Assembly: GCA_944382965.1 (NCBI GenBank)
Contig: CALWOA010000013.1
Coordinates: 1 to 64,000, forward strand
From: an uncultured Oscillospiraceae bacterium
GTDB taxonomy: Bacteria; Bacillota; Clostridia; Oscillospirales; Oscillospiraceae
Length of the DNA stretch: 64,000 bases
Direction: 5' to 3'
Every line of letters begins with the position of its first letter. The first letter of the stretch is position 1. Below are positions 8,221 through 16,519 of this stretch, piece by piece. The notes under the pieces are model-generated. The model was not told the origin of the DNA and made no database searches. It saw only the letters and a program-made list of their open reading frames with translations. Made by a program: the position numbers and the translations under genes.

Positions 8221-8375
8221 CACCACGCTGTCATCATACCATAGTGTGAAATAAAAGAGAACAAAATACAACGGATTAAATCAGTTGTATTTGTATTTTC
8301 TGCTATACAATAAGGAAAATCTGCTAAACCACTATTTTCTGCAAAAACTACCCTATGGCTTGCCTTTTTGTGTTT

Positions 8376-8407
8376 CCTGTTGAAATACATCTAAAATCTG
8401 TTATGTT
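8376..8407 (+). promoter_or_regulatory. Possible AgrA-binding repeats and promoter of agrDB
   Basis: Two similar 9-mers, CCTGTTGAA (8376-8384) and TCTGTTATG (8397-8405), are 21 bases apart, the spacing typical of LytTR regulator sites. TTGAAA (8380-8385) and TATGTT (8402-8407), 16 bases apart, could form the promoter, although this places transcription start very near the ribosome site of agrD. An alternative promoter lies near 8285-8311. Low certainty. Confidence 0.35.
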
Positions 8408-8429
8408 GTAAGCAAAGGAGGTGAATCCA

Positions 8430-8576
8430 ATGAAACACTGTAAAGAGATGCTGGCTAAGATTGCAAAAGCTACAGTAGAAAAGGCGCTACAGCGCGATGC
8501 CAACAGTACAACATGTGTTTTTATCTATCAGCCCAAGACTCCCCAGAATTTGAACAGGTTCAAAAAAAGCAAGTAA
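8430..8576 (+). CDS. agrD: AgrD-type cyclic autoinducer peptide precursor
   Basis: A 48-residue precursor, short enough to be missed by gene callers. An ideal ribosome site, AAAGGAGGTGA, precedes the ATG. The peptide has an amphipathic basic N-terminus (MKHCKEMLAKIAKATVEK), then NSTTCVFIY, then a conserved QPKTPQNL leader-type C-terminus with a basic tail. This is the clostridial AgrD layout. By homology, AgrB would cut after Tyr33 and link it to Cys29, giving a five-residue thiolactone ring Cys-Val-Phe-Ile-Tyr with an N-terminal tail of unknown length. The stop codon overlaps the agrB start (TAATG), so translation is coupled. Confidence 0.88.
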   Translation: MKHCKEMLAKIAKATVEKALQRDANSTTCVFIYQPKTPQNLNRFKKSK

Positions 8577-9172
8577 TGTTTACACAATTTGCGACATATG
8601 TCACTACCTGGCTAAGCCGCACAGGGGTTATTCAGGACGATGATATTGAACTGTATCAATATGGATTCTTCATTCTGCTTACAGGTATTTTTCACTTTAT
8701 CATTACCGTAGTATTGGGTTTCTTCTTTAATGTCTTCTGTGAAAGCATACTATTTTATATTATGTTTACCTTGCTCCGGAGTTATGCAGGCGGAATCCAT
8801 GCCAAAACAGAAAGCCAATGCCTTGTATTATCTGACCTAGCCATACTAATTTGCGTTGCGGGAATCCGCATACTGCAAAATTCTTCCAGCATTATGCCAC
8901 CCCTTATTCTGTTATCAGTTGGTTTTGGATGTATCCTTAAACTTAGCCCATTGGATACAGAAGAAAAACCGCTTACAACAGAGGAGCGGAGGCTCTACAA
9001 AATGCATTCACAATGTATCGCACTAAATATCGTAATCCTGGCCGTTGTGACTTATGCCATAGGCATAAATGGGATTTTCCATTGTGCCGCTGTCAGTTTG
9101 GCTTTAGAAGGCCTCCTTCTCGTTGCCGGCAAGATGTCTAAGTACAGTCAAATATCAGATTATCCAGAATGA
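8576..9172 (+). CDS. agrB: AgrB-type peptide-processing membrane protease
   Basis: A 198-residue integral membrane cysteine endopeptidase that cyclises and cleaves AgrD. His75 in AGGIHAKTE and Cys82 in SQCLVLSD keep the seven-residue spacing of the catalytic His77/Cys84 pair of Staphylococcus aureus AgrB. The preceding LRSYAGG motif is also conserved. Four or more hydrophobic segments follow. I place the start at 8576, overlapping the agrD stop, and not at the upstream in-frame ATG at 8513 that lies inside agrD. With agrD, agrC and agrA it completes a quorum-sensing circuit. Confidence 0.92.
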   Translation: MFTQFATYVTTWLSRTGVIQDDDIELYQYGFFILLTGIFHFIITVVLGFFFNVFCESILFYIMFTLLRSYAGGIHAKTESQCLVLSDLAILICVAGIRILQNSSSIMPPLILLSVGFGCILKLSPLDTEEKPLTTEERRLYKMHSQCIALNIVILAVVTYAIGINGIFHCAAVSLALEGLLLVAGKMSKYSQISDYPE

Positions 9173-9459
9173 AATCTTGTAGTATAGTTGGTTTCTTAGG
9201 ACAATAGCGTTAATGCTCGTATTCATGTTTGGGTCAGGTTAAAATTGCCGAATGGTCATTTCCGCCCGACGTTTAAACTCAAATATCTATAATGCCCCAA
9301 AGCTAAATCACCTTACATGATACTGTCTGATCAACAGTTCATGATTTTCTCCAAGTTGTGAATTAGGTGCACGGTTCATCAATTTCCTTTTGGCTACCGT
9401 AGTTGTCCGTGGTAGGGAGAGAAAACGGCAACAAAAAATTTAATTTTGGAGGTATTAGT
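9173..9459. promoter_or_regulatory. Upstream region of the first envelope gene with a shared palindrome
   Basis: An imperfect inverted repeat at 9316-9343 (CATGATACTG ... CAGTTCATG) surrounds CTGATCAA. The octamer GGTGCACG follows at 9366-9373. The same two elements occur upstream of the paralogous gene at 20979, with almost equal spacing (TGATCA to GGTGCACG 38 versus 36 bases; GGTGCACG to ATG 94 versus 93 bases). This strongly suggests a common operator. No gene is seen in the rest of this stretch. Confidence 0.65.
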
Positions 9460-9942
9460 ATGAAGTCCGGCAAGCGAATTCTCGCTGTTATTCTGGTCTT
9501 GGTCATGGCGGTAACCATGCTGGCATTACCCGTTGCTGCTTCTGGCGCGACTTGGGCAGGTTATTTCCGAAACTTCAGAATGACAAGCAGATACAACTAC
9601 ATTGCAGGTTACGCATCCGCAGTCCAAAGTATCCTCATGGGATATGGCCCTACTAGCAGCATGATCAGCAGCTCCGGTGGAGTCGATGGTATGTTTGGTG
9701 CATCTACCGCTGAAGCTGTCGCTATTTTCCAGAGAAATCATGGTCTCGCCGACGATGGTATCGTGGGTCCTGACACCTGGGAAGCTATGGCGCGCTACAT
9801 GTCTGGAGACGGCTATACGCTGTATTCTGGAAGTAGAAGAGCAATCCAGATCGCATATGGTTCTTCTGTGTACAGATTCTACTATTACACGACCTCTGGA
9901 AGTACATATGCTTCGACTCCCTTCCACTCCGCTAATGCATAG
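9460..9942 (+). CDS. Secreted peptidoglycan-binding-domain protein (copy 1)
   Basis: A 160-residue exported protein. Residues 1-28 are a signal peptide (basic start, hydrophobic core, VAASGA cleavage region). Residues about 50-110 form a peptidoglycan_binding_1 domain: AVQSILMGYG, then GGVDGMFGASTAEAVAIFQR and GIVGPDTWEAM. No catalytic domain is attached, so it probably binds cell wall and does not cut it. The last 45 residues are rich in Tyr, Ser and Thr and resemble nothing I recognise. I choose the ATG at 9460 because TTGGAGG precedes it. It is paralogous to the gene at 20979 and shares its upstream palindrome. Confidence 0.82.
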   Translation: MKSGKRILAVILVLVMAVTMLALPVAASGATWAGYFRNFRMTSRYNYIAGYASAVQSILMGYGPTSSMISSSGGVDGMFGASTAEAVAIFQRNHGLADDGIVGPDTWEAMARYMSGDGYTLYSGSRRAIQIAYGSSVYRFYYYTTSGSTYASTPFHSANA

Positions 9943-9988
9943 TTATCCTGTTCATGAAATCAGTCTATCAAAATTAAATTGTTCTGCT

Positions 9989-10014
9989 AAGCACTGGCCA
10001 TATGGCCAGTGCTT
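9989..10014. terminator. Palindromic hairpin after copy 1
   Basis: AAGCACTGGCCAT at 9989-10001 is perfectly complementary to ATGGCCAGTGCTT at 10002-10014. Only three T residues follow, so it may terminate weakly or protect the transcript end. A hairpin of similar arm sequence ends copy 2 at 21501. Confidence 0.55.
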
Positions 10015-10150
10015 TCAGAGTATATTGGTTTCTATTATTTAAGGGCGGATTTCTTAATTGTGATAAAATGGAGTTTCCTTGGGGTGCCCTTGTGTCTACT
10101 ACCACTGTGAATGGAAAATGTTTTCACCTGTAGCTTCAGAGCACAGCACT

Positions 10151-10204
10151 ACCATTTTGCTGTTCTCCGTTTTGCTTGTTGTACTGTTAGCGGATACTCT
10201 TTAG
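10151..10204 (+). pseudogene. Remnant of an ABC permease gene
   Basis: Eighteen codons read TILLFSVLLVVLLADTL before a stop. They closely match SILLSSVLLVLLFADM in the intact permease at 14978-15874 (bases 15179-15226), with strong nucleotide identity as well. This is a leftover of a duplicated or deleted permease gene. The surrounding 10015-10389 shows no other coding sequence I can support. Confidence 0.6.
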
Positions 10205-10389
10205 AAATCCATACACGAAAGTAGACTTGCAGTTAAGTAGAGATTACTACATAAATATTAATCTTTTAGCCCTTTATCCGTACCGATATCTCACCAAAGA
10301 GACCTGTTGGTTCCTCTCTATGTAAGGTATTTTTCTCTTCCAGTTCCAGCGCAGAAATCCAATACCCAACCAAAGCAATGGAAATACAG

Positions 10390-10419
10390 TTGCAAAATTT
10401 CCCCACAGCCTTATATAAT
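10390..10419 (+). promoter_or_regulatory. Promoter of the sigma/anti-sigma operon
   Basis: TTGCAA at 10390-10395 and TATAAT at 10414-10419 are separated by 18 bases, about 90 bases before the ECF sigma gene. It looks like a housekeeping sigma-A promoter. I see no obvious self-regulated ECF promoter. Confidence 0.55.
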
Positions 10420-10508
10420 GATAATAAAAATATATCCGCACCTGTGACGTCTTATCGTAAAAAGAGGCTTTATAGGGTGAGAGGGCAATTTGAAAGGTTG
10501 ATGTGCAC

Positions 10509-11063
10509 ATGGAAGATGAAAAAATCATTGCGCTATATTGGGAACGAAACGAGGATGCCATCCAAGAAACCAGTCGTGCTTATGGCAGCAGACTTCACGT
10601 TCTGGCAAACAAAATTCTAAATAATCGTGAAGACTCTCAAGAGTGTGTCAATGATACATACTGGAAAACCTGGGAACTGATTCCGCCTCGGCGGCCTCCG
10701 TTTTTTTATGGATTCCTGGCCGCGATCTGCCGTCACCTGTCTTTTCACAGGTTGGACTGGAGGTTTGCAGCCAAACGAAATGCGCCGGTGGTGTCCCTTT
10801 CTCAGGAACTGGAAACTTGTATTCCTGACACTCGGCGGGAGCAGGAAATGACCAGCATGGAAATCGGACAGGCGATTGATGCCTTTCTGGAAAGTCTTCC
10901 GCAAGAAACTAGGATGATTTTTATGCGAAGATACTGGTACGCAGACAGCATCAAGGAAATTGCCCTCCGATATGGAATGACAGAAAGCAAAGTCAAAATG
11001 CAGCTCAGCCGTACAAGGGAGAAACTGCGCGATTTTTTGAAGGAGGAGGAGATTTATCTATGA
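10509..11063 (+). CDS. ECF-type RNA polymerase sigma factor
   Basis: A 184-residue sigma-70 family factor of the extracytoplasmic-function class. Residues about 10-80 are region 2 (LYWERNEDAIQETSRAYG, then NREDSQECVNDTYWKTWE, the core-binding and -10 recognition part). Residues about 120-180 are region 4, with a helix-turn-helix (SIKEIALRYGMTESKVKMQL) for the -35 box. An in-frame GTG at 10503 is an alternative start; GAAAGG lies upstream of both. Its stop overlaps the next gene by 4 bases (ATGA), the classic arrangement of an ECF factor with its membrane-bound regulator. It probably drives part of this envelope cassette, but the target promoter is unknown. Confidence 0.88.
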   Translation: MEDEKIIALYWERNEDAIQETSRAYGSRLHVLANKILNNREDSQECVNDTYWKTWELIPPRRPPFFYGFLAAICRHLSFHRLDWRFAAKRNAPVVSLSQELETCIPDTRREQEMTSMEIGQAIDAFLESLPQETRMIFMRRYWYADSIKEIALRYGMTESKVKMQLSRTREKLRDFLKEEEIYL

Positions 11064-12598
11064 GTGGACAAGATCTGTTGACTGGTTTCACATTTGTTCG
11101 TGCCGAGTACATTCAAGAGTCTGCACAGGATATGATTCCCCGAAGAGGAGGTGTACATAAGAGACGCTTCCTGTTGATCGCTGCTGTGGTTGTGCTTTCC
11201 CTGATGTTGATTGGCTGTGCAGCCGCCGTACTGCTGTGCTTGGATGCCCTGAAAATAGATCAGCAGGAATATACAAAGTCTATGTACTATAAGGAAGATG
11301 GCGAGACCGTACCTGCCGCCCAGACGCAGCAGGCAGTCCTTTCTCTGCAGGGCATTCTTGGCTCTCCCAGCATGGAAGCCGCCCGGGAGTGGTATGAATT
11401 TGAAGAAAGCTATGATCCTGACAGAACCTTTATGATGGAAGCAGATCAGGCTGGTTTCGTCCCACCGGAGGAGTATCAGGCCTATGGTGTTTACACCCAG
11501 GAAATGATAGATAAGGTTGATGAAATTTGCCAGGAGTACGGCCTGCAGCTTGCGGGCAAGGAGGTATTGGTACAGCGCTATCAGCAAGACGTCTTTTTCC
11601 AGGCGCTGGGGCTGGATGGCATTCTGAAGGAAGGTTCCGATGGCGAGGTCGGTACCGGTTCAGGATACTTCTATGCCTGCGGAAATTTCCAATTTGAATT
11701 TGATCTGACGGTAGACGGCACACAGCTCTCTGCCTCGCTGCGCTATGCCGGGAAAGACTACCTGGATACCGTTACGCTAGCCATGAAGGATATGGGAGAA
11801 GTTGAGGAATGGAACCTGACATTGGCAGATGGTTCAGCTGTTCTGCTGATCAAAAATCAAAACGTGGGATGGGTTTTCCGGGATCGAGAGGATGCGTTTT
11901 TATCCTTACGGCTCAGCAGCGATAAACTGGCCAAGGAAAAGATGGAACAGGCCGCACAGGCTGTTGACTTCTCTTTGAAGCCCACCACACCGGACCTGGA
12001 GCAGGCGCAGAAGCTGCTAGATGAGGCAGAAGCAAATTACCAGGCAGAGCAGGCACGCTTGATTCAGGAGGCAGCCAGTAAACCATGGGTGAATCCGTTC
12101 CAGCACGACAGCTATGCAGACTTGATTGCCTTTTTCCAGGAAAACTCCTATTTTGCAGATTTTTATGGAGCTCCCTATGACAACGGTGGAGAAAATCTGT
12201 ATTACAGTCTGATGGATTTGAATGGCGACGGCAGTGCGGAGTTGTTAATCGGCTCCCAGGATACCGTAAACGCGATCTGGACAGAACAGGGTGGTCAGGT
12301 GGTGCCGTTGATTCCAGGCGGAGAGACAATTTATCCTTGTGAAAATGGAATCTGGGAATCGTATTACTTCAGAGACGGTTCCCCCGTCCGCCACTATTGG
12401 GAACTGACCAAGGAGACAGAGATGAAGGATGTTGCCTATTTAGCCTATGATGCCAACTTTGGACAGTGGATGTATTCTGACTACAGCCAGCCCAATACGG
12501 TGGAACAAATCATTGAGGCGCAAGCGCAGCAAATCATTGTGTCATTCGTGCGGCTAGATGTGGAAATGCGCCCGATTGAAGAATTTCTCTTTGAATGA
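11060..12598 (+). CDS. Membrane-anchored probable anti-sigma factor with large outer domain
   Basis: A 512-residue protein. About 34 cytoplasmic residues precede one membrane segment (residues 35-60, FLLIAAVVVLSLMLIGCAAA), and about 450 residues lie outside. The layout and the 4-base overlap with the ECF gene indicate that the short inner part holds the sigma factor until a signal reaches the outer part. The outer region includes a coiled-coil-prone stretch (DEAEANYQAEQARLIQEAA, near 315-335) and an acidic DLNGDGSAELLIG motif near 390-405 resembling a calcium-binding loop. No named domain is recognised. The anti-sigma role is inferred, not shown by a zinc-binding or other known motif. Confidence 0.65.
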   Translation: MSGQDLLTGFTFVRAEYIQESAQDMIPRRGGVHKRRFLLIAAVVVLSLMLIGCAAAVLLCLDALKIDQQEYTKSMYYKEDGETVPAAQTQQAVLSLQGILGSPSMEAAREWYEFEESYDPDRTFMMEADQAGFVPPEEYQAYGVYTQEMIDKVDEICQEYGLQLAGKEVLVQRYQQDVFFQALGLDGILKEGSDGEVGTGSGYFYACGNFQFEFDLTVDGTQLSASLRYAGKDYLDTVTLAMKDMGEVEEWNLTLADGSAVLLIKNQNVGWVFRDREDAFLSLRLSSDKLAKEKMEQAAQAVDFSLKPTTPDLEQAQKLLDEAEANYQAEQARLIQEAASKPWVNPFQHDSYADLIAFFQENSYFADFYGAPYDNGGENLYYSLMDLNGDGSAELLIGSQDTVNAIWTEQGGQVVPLIPGGETIYPCENGIWESYYFRDGSPVRHYWELTKETEMKDVAYLAYDANFGQWMYSDYSQPNTVEQIIEAQAQQIIVSFVRLDVEMRPIEEFLFE

Positions 12599-12676
12599 TT
12601 TTACTTTGCCATTCTCTACCCAAAAGTTCGCCGTCCGTTTGGAAAACAGAAATGCTACTTTAACCGGAGGTACAAA

Positions 12677-14167
12677 ATGAATCAATATACGCAGAAAATG
12701 ATGTCTTTTGGAGCAGCTGCCCTTCTTCTATTCACTTTATCCGGCTGCCAAAGCAATCCTGGAACCTCATCCGTTGTGAGTAAAAATGACGGTTCTTTTG
12801 ACGCAAATGTGGTTCAATCCGCTACAACTCCTATATCTGGGGAAACAGAACAGGAAATTCGTTGGAATGAGCAGTTTACCAGCACGGATGGAAGCGTAAA
12901 CTTTACGTTGAATGCAGAAACGACTGTTCCCGTCAGTGGTTTACCGGTAGTGGAAGTTAAACCCCACTTCTTTACAGGAGAAGAAGTGCAGCGTGTGGCA
13001 TACACACTCTTCGGCGAGGATGTATCCTACTATGAAGCCCGTCCTCAGCTTGGAGAACCAACCGAGATTTACTCAAAGCAGGAAATTCAAACCTTTTTGA
13101 ATCGGTGGAGCCAATACACCAGTCAGGAAGCATTGGATGCCGTATTGGGGAAGAATTCGGAATATGACACCGATACAGTAAAAAGGTTTATTGAAGCATA
13201 CACGGAACATTACGAGAACGCATCGGACGATATTTCCAGAACACCATGTCAATGGACATTTCGGCCGGACTCTGAATACATGTACTCAAGTTCCGATTTG
13301 GAGACCGTAGATAACAGTGACAGGAATCTCGGTATCGAAGCAGAGTTTCAGTATCAGGATTTGCCGTATCGCTTAACTGCTTCCATTCGTGACCGGGATG
13401 ACTTCAAAATCAGCAATCTCTATATCCAGATTCTCTCAGACTCTCCAGCCGGTTTTGATTTGGACTTAATCAAAGTCCCCTTATTAAACACAGATGCTCC
13501 GAAACAGGAGACCCTGGATAAGGTTCAGGAACAGGTTTCGGAATGGCTCAACAATTTGGGGTTGGGAACATGGAGCGTGGATTCCTGTGAAACCGACCAC
13601 TATACCACCAGAGGGGAAGCAGATAGCCCTGAACAATGGACCGTTACCGTTCATGCTGTCCCGGTTTTTGAGGGCGTGGCAGCGGCGGGAGGTATCCAAA
13701 TCGGAAATTTGAGAAATCCCGAGGTCTACGCATCCAATTACTATATGACGGAAGCCACGTTCACATTCAATGCAAATGGGGTTCTGCTGAGTTGTGAGAT
13801 CTACTCCCCCGTGGATGTTGTCCAGGTTGTCAACGAGAACGCAGCCACACTTTCCGTGGATGATCTCCTGAAACGTGCAAAGGAACATCTTTCTCTGAGT
13901 GATAAGTACCAATATGGATTTATCGTTGAAGAAGAAAAAGATCAGCTTCAGGCAAACGTATCGATTGATCGGATTGACTATGGTCTTACCCGAGTAAAGG
14001 TACCGAATACAGATGAGAGTTACTATTATGTTCCTGGTATCGTTTTCTGGGGCAGTTCCGAAATTGTTCACCAAGATACCGATGAGGTGTGGGATGCCAC
14101 GGAAGAACGTGTGATTCTGGTTCTCAATGCCATTGATGGCAGTGTAATCAATGTTGAGCAGGGATAA
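12677..14167 (+). CDS. Large lipoprotein of unknown function (copy 1)
   Basis: A 496-residue exported lipoprotein. The signal peptide ends in a lipobox LSGC with Cys24 as the lipid-bearing residue. A striking segment, VVSKNDGSFDANVVQSA, follows the lipobox and is repeated almost exactly in the paralogue at 21565 (VVISKNDGSFDANVVQSA). Other shared stretches are STDGSVNF, VIEV/VVEV-KPHFFT, CQWTF, ASNYY and YGLTRVKVPNTDESYYY near residue 440. I do not recognise a characterised domain; members may be a clostridial domain of unknown function. A ribosome site CCGGAGG precedes the ATG. It probably sits on the outer membrane face next to the ABC transporter encoded downstream. Confidence 0.75.
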   Translation: MNQYTQKMMSFGAAALLLFTLSGCQSNPGTSSVVSKNDGSFDANVVQSATTPISGETEQEIRWNEQFTSTDGSVNFTLNAETTVPVSGLPVVEVKPHFFTGEEVQRVAYTLFGEDVSYYEARPQLGEPTEIYSKQEIQTFLNRWSQYTSQEALDAVLGKNSEYDTDTVKRFIEAYTEHYENASDDISRTPCQWTFRPDSEYMYSSSDLETVDNSDRNLGIEAEFQYQDLPYRLTASIRDRDDFKISNLYIQILSDSPAGFDLDLIKVPLLNTDAPKQETLDKVQEQVSEWLNNLGLGTWSVDSCETDHYTTRGEADSPEQWTVTVHAVPVFEGVAAAGGIQIGNLRNPEVYASNYYMTEATFTFNANGVLLSCEIYSPVDVVQVVNENAATLSVDDLLKRAKEHLSLSDKYQYGFIVEEEKDQLQANVSIDRIDYGLTRVKVPNTDESYYYVPGIVFWGSSEIVHQDTDEVWDATEERVILVLNAIDGSVINVEQG

Positions 14168-14234
14168 CCCCACGCAAGTCAACCAATTTCCTGCGGGAAG
14201 TAAAGTATCCAGTAAGGTGGGAGGATTTTTATAG

Positions 14235-14981
14235 ATGAAGTACGTTCTTTCCCACCTGCAGCGTGGCTTGCGCCTTCGGTTCTGGATGACGCTTCTCATG
14301 ACTGCCGGACTATGCTTTTCAAGTTTTCTCCAGTCCATATTACAAAATCTACAACAAGGAAGCTTATTTTACCAAGGATATCACAATGAATTGATTGTCC
14401 AAGGGCTTTCCTCAGACATTCTGGCGTCTTTTCTGCCAGTATTAGCGGCAATCCCCATTTCCGCTGGATATCTGGAGGATATCAAAAGTAAATTCGCCCG
14501 CTTCCTGATTCTCAGAGAAGACTATTCGGGATATCTGATGTCTCAGTGCCTGGCCTGCTGGGGTTGCGGCGGCTGCGCAATCCTGTTGGGGGGATTGACG
14601 GCTTGGGGTATTACGGCTCTTATTTTCTCTCCATTGGAGCAAGTCGTTAAAGATTACGTTGGCATTGCTCCCCAAATTGCCTCACAACTGTTGCTTGTGT
14701 TTTTAAATGGCGGGCTGTGGGCAGTGGTAGGGATGGCTTTGAGTACGGTTATGGAAAGTAAGTACATAGCCTACATCTCACCATTCATCGTATACTACTT
14801 GCTGGTGATCCTCTATGAGCGATATTTTCCCGATGCCTGGCTTCTCTATCCCAGGAACTGGTTAGACCCCGAGATCTGGCCCTATGGAGTGGGAAGCGCC
14901 GTCGTTTTTCTGTTGGAACTCACATTTTTCTCAGGGCTTTTATTTTATTTCCGTGGAAGGAGGAGGCTGGAATCACTATGA
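14235..14981 (+). CDS. ABC transporter permease subunit 1
   Basis: A 248-residue integral membrane protein with about six hydrophobic segments. The fold pattern (ILASFLPVLAAIPISAGYLE early, a long polar loop IKSKFARFLILRED, then alternating membrane helices) matches ABC-2-like permeases of peptide or lantibiotic-immunity type exporters. GGGAGG lies 12 bases upstream of the ATG. Its end overlaps the second permease gene by 4 bases. It probably forms a heterodimer with that protein, energised by the ATPase at 15876. The substrate is unknown; self-protection or export of an envelope-active peptide is possible. Confidence 0.7.
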   Translation: MKYVLSHLQRGLRLRFWMTLLMTAGLCFSSFLQSILQNLQQGSLFYQGYHNELIVQGLSSDILASFLPVLAAIPISAGYLEDIKSKFARFLILREDYSGYLMSQCLACWGCGGCAILLGGLTAWGITALIFSPLEQVVKDYVGIAPQIASQLLLVFLNGGLWAVVGMALSTVMESKYIAYISPFIVYYLLVILYERYFPDAWLLYPRNWLDPEIWPYGVGSAVVFLLELTFFSGLLFYFRGRRRLESL

Positions 14982-15874
14982 CAGAGATGAAGAAAGCCTT
15001 CTCCATTGCGGGGTATAATTTCCGCCTATGGAGAGGCAACCCCAGAATCTTGGTAACCTTTCTTTTGGCATTTATCCTGTGTTTCCTGCTGTCGGATAAA
15101 GCGGTGCAATTTGCTGTTGATCATAACACCACCATGCAGATTGTAGAGGTATTCATCTGGAACTTCGGGGACAGCAATTCCATTTTGCTGTCCTCCGTTC
15201 TGCTTGTTTTACTGTTTGCGGATATGCCGTTTCTCTCTTCCGGTACCCCCTTGTATTTGGTTCGTACCAGCAGAAGAACCTGGATTACCGGACAAGTTCT
15301 TTACATCCTGTCTGCTACACTGATTTACCTGGTTTTTGTGCTGATGTGTACCATCTTTTTTTCTATGCAGCAGTCGTTTCTTGCCAATATGTGGAGTCCC
15401 ACAGCGGCAATTCTGGGCTACACCAATGCAGGAGAGCGGGTTGCCATCCCCGCTCTGGTAAAAACCCTGGAAATGAGCTGGCCCTACCAAAGCATGGTAT
15501 CCATTTTCTTTCTGATGTTAGGCTACACCTCCGTTATGGTCATGATCATGCTGGTATGCAACCTTTGGTTTGGCCAAGTTGCGGGAGTTGTCAGCGTCCT
15601 GGTGTACAGCGTCTACGGCATTCTCATGAATCCGGACACCATTCAGCTGATCCTGAGATTACCAGATGAAGCGTATTATATTGCCAATGTCATTATAGGC
15701 TGGCTTTCGCCTTTAAATCAGGCAACTTATCATATGCACAACTTTGGCTATGACAAGCTTCCCAGGCTATGGCAGTCCTATCTCATCTTTACAATACTGG
15801 TTATTCTGGGTTTCTTTGCCGCTGTGCACGCAGCAAAACGCTATAATTTCACCTTTACCGGAACGGAGGGCTGA
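14978..15874 (+). CDS. ABC transporter permease subunit 2
   Basis: A 298-residue membrane protein with about six hydrophobic segments (for example ILVTFLLAFILCFLLSD near 25-45 and SILLSSVLLVLLFADM near 70-85). It overlaps subunit 1 by 4 bases and is followed one base later by the ATPase gene, so the three are one operon and one transporter. Loop residues such as FLSSGTPLYLVRTSRRTWIT face the cytosol and probably contact the ATPase. A fragment of a second copy survives at 10151-10204. Confidence 0.72.
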   Translation: MTEMKKAFSIAGYNFRLWRGNPRILVTFLLAFILCFLLSDKAVQFAVDHNTTMQIVEVFIWNFGDSNSILLSSVLLVLLFADMPFLSSGTPLYLVRTSRRTWITGQVLYILSATLIYLVFVLMCTIFFSMQQSFLANMWSPTAAILGYTNAGERVAIPALVKTLEMSWPYQSMVSIFFLMLGYTSVMVMIMLVCNLWFGQVAGVVSVLVYSVYGILMNPDTIQLILRLPDEAYYIANVIIGWLSPLNQATYHMHNFGYDKLPRLWQSYLIFTILVILGFFAAVHAAKRYNFTFTGTEG

Positions 15875-15875
15875 T

Positions 15876-16517
15876 ATGGAGGCTATCATAGAAGTATGCG
15901 ATGTCTGCAAATCCTTTGGTGACGAGCAGGTCCTGAAACATGTCTCTCACGATTTTGAAAAAGGAAAAATCCATGGTATCGTTGGCAACAATGGCTCCGG
16001 TAAGACCGTCCTGATGAAGTGTATTTGCGGCTTTCTCCGTCCGGACAGCGGCAGGATTCTGGTGAATCATGAGGAAGTGGGCAAGAAGCGTGATTTCCCG
16101 GATGATCTTGGGATTATCATTGAGACGCCTGGATTTCTTCCCCATCTGTCCGGTTTTCAGAATCTGAAGATCCTGGCGTCACTGCGGAAGATCGCCAACG
16201 ACCACACCATTCGTGACACCATCCAACTGGTGGGTCTAGATCCGGATATGAAAAAGCCGGTAGGAAAATACTCCTTGGGTATGCGCCAGCGTCTGGGCCT
16301 TGCTCAGGCACTGATGGAAGATCCGGGATTGTTGATTCTGGACGAGCCGCTGAACGGCTTGGACAAAAACGGCGTCTTACACATCCGGAGCCTCATTAAG
16401 GACTTGCGGGCCCAGGGCAAGACCGTGATTCTGGCCAGTCATAATCAGATGGACATTGATGAACTGTGCGATACCGTCTGTGAGATGGACGGCGGCGTTC
16501 TGACGGTGGTGAGATAA
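15876..16517 (+). CDS. ABC transporter ATP-binding protein
   Basis: A 213-residue cytoplasmic ATPase. Walker A is GNNGSGKT (about residues 36-43), the signature motif YSLGMRQRLGLAQAL, Walker B LLILDEPLNGLD and the switch histidine is in ILASHNQMD. This is the short type used by ABC-2 exporters with no extra domains. I start it at the ATG at 15876, immediately after the permease stop, and not at the upstream in-frame ATG inside the permease gene. All catalytic residues are present, in contrast to the ATPase-like gene directly downstream. Confidence 0.9.
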   Translation: MEAIIEVCDVCKSFGDEQVLKHVSHDFEKGKIHGIVGNNGSGKTVLMKCICGFLRPDSGRILVNHEEVGKKRDFPDDLGIIIETPGFLPHLSGFQNLKILASLRKIANDHTIRDTIQLVGLDPDMKKPVGKYSLGMRQRLGLAQALMEDPGLLILDEPLNGLDKNGVLHIRSLIKDLRAQGKTVILASHNQMDIDELCDTVCEMDGGVLTVVR

Positions 16518-16519
16518 GA

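Noticed and set aside
10274..10561. Minus-strand 95-codon frame before the ECF sigma gene
   Set aside because: It overlaps the sigma promoter and start, and has no domain or ribosome site.
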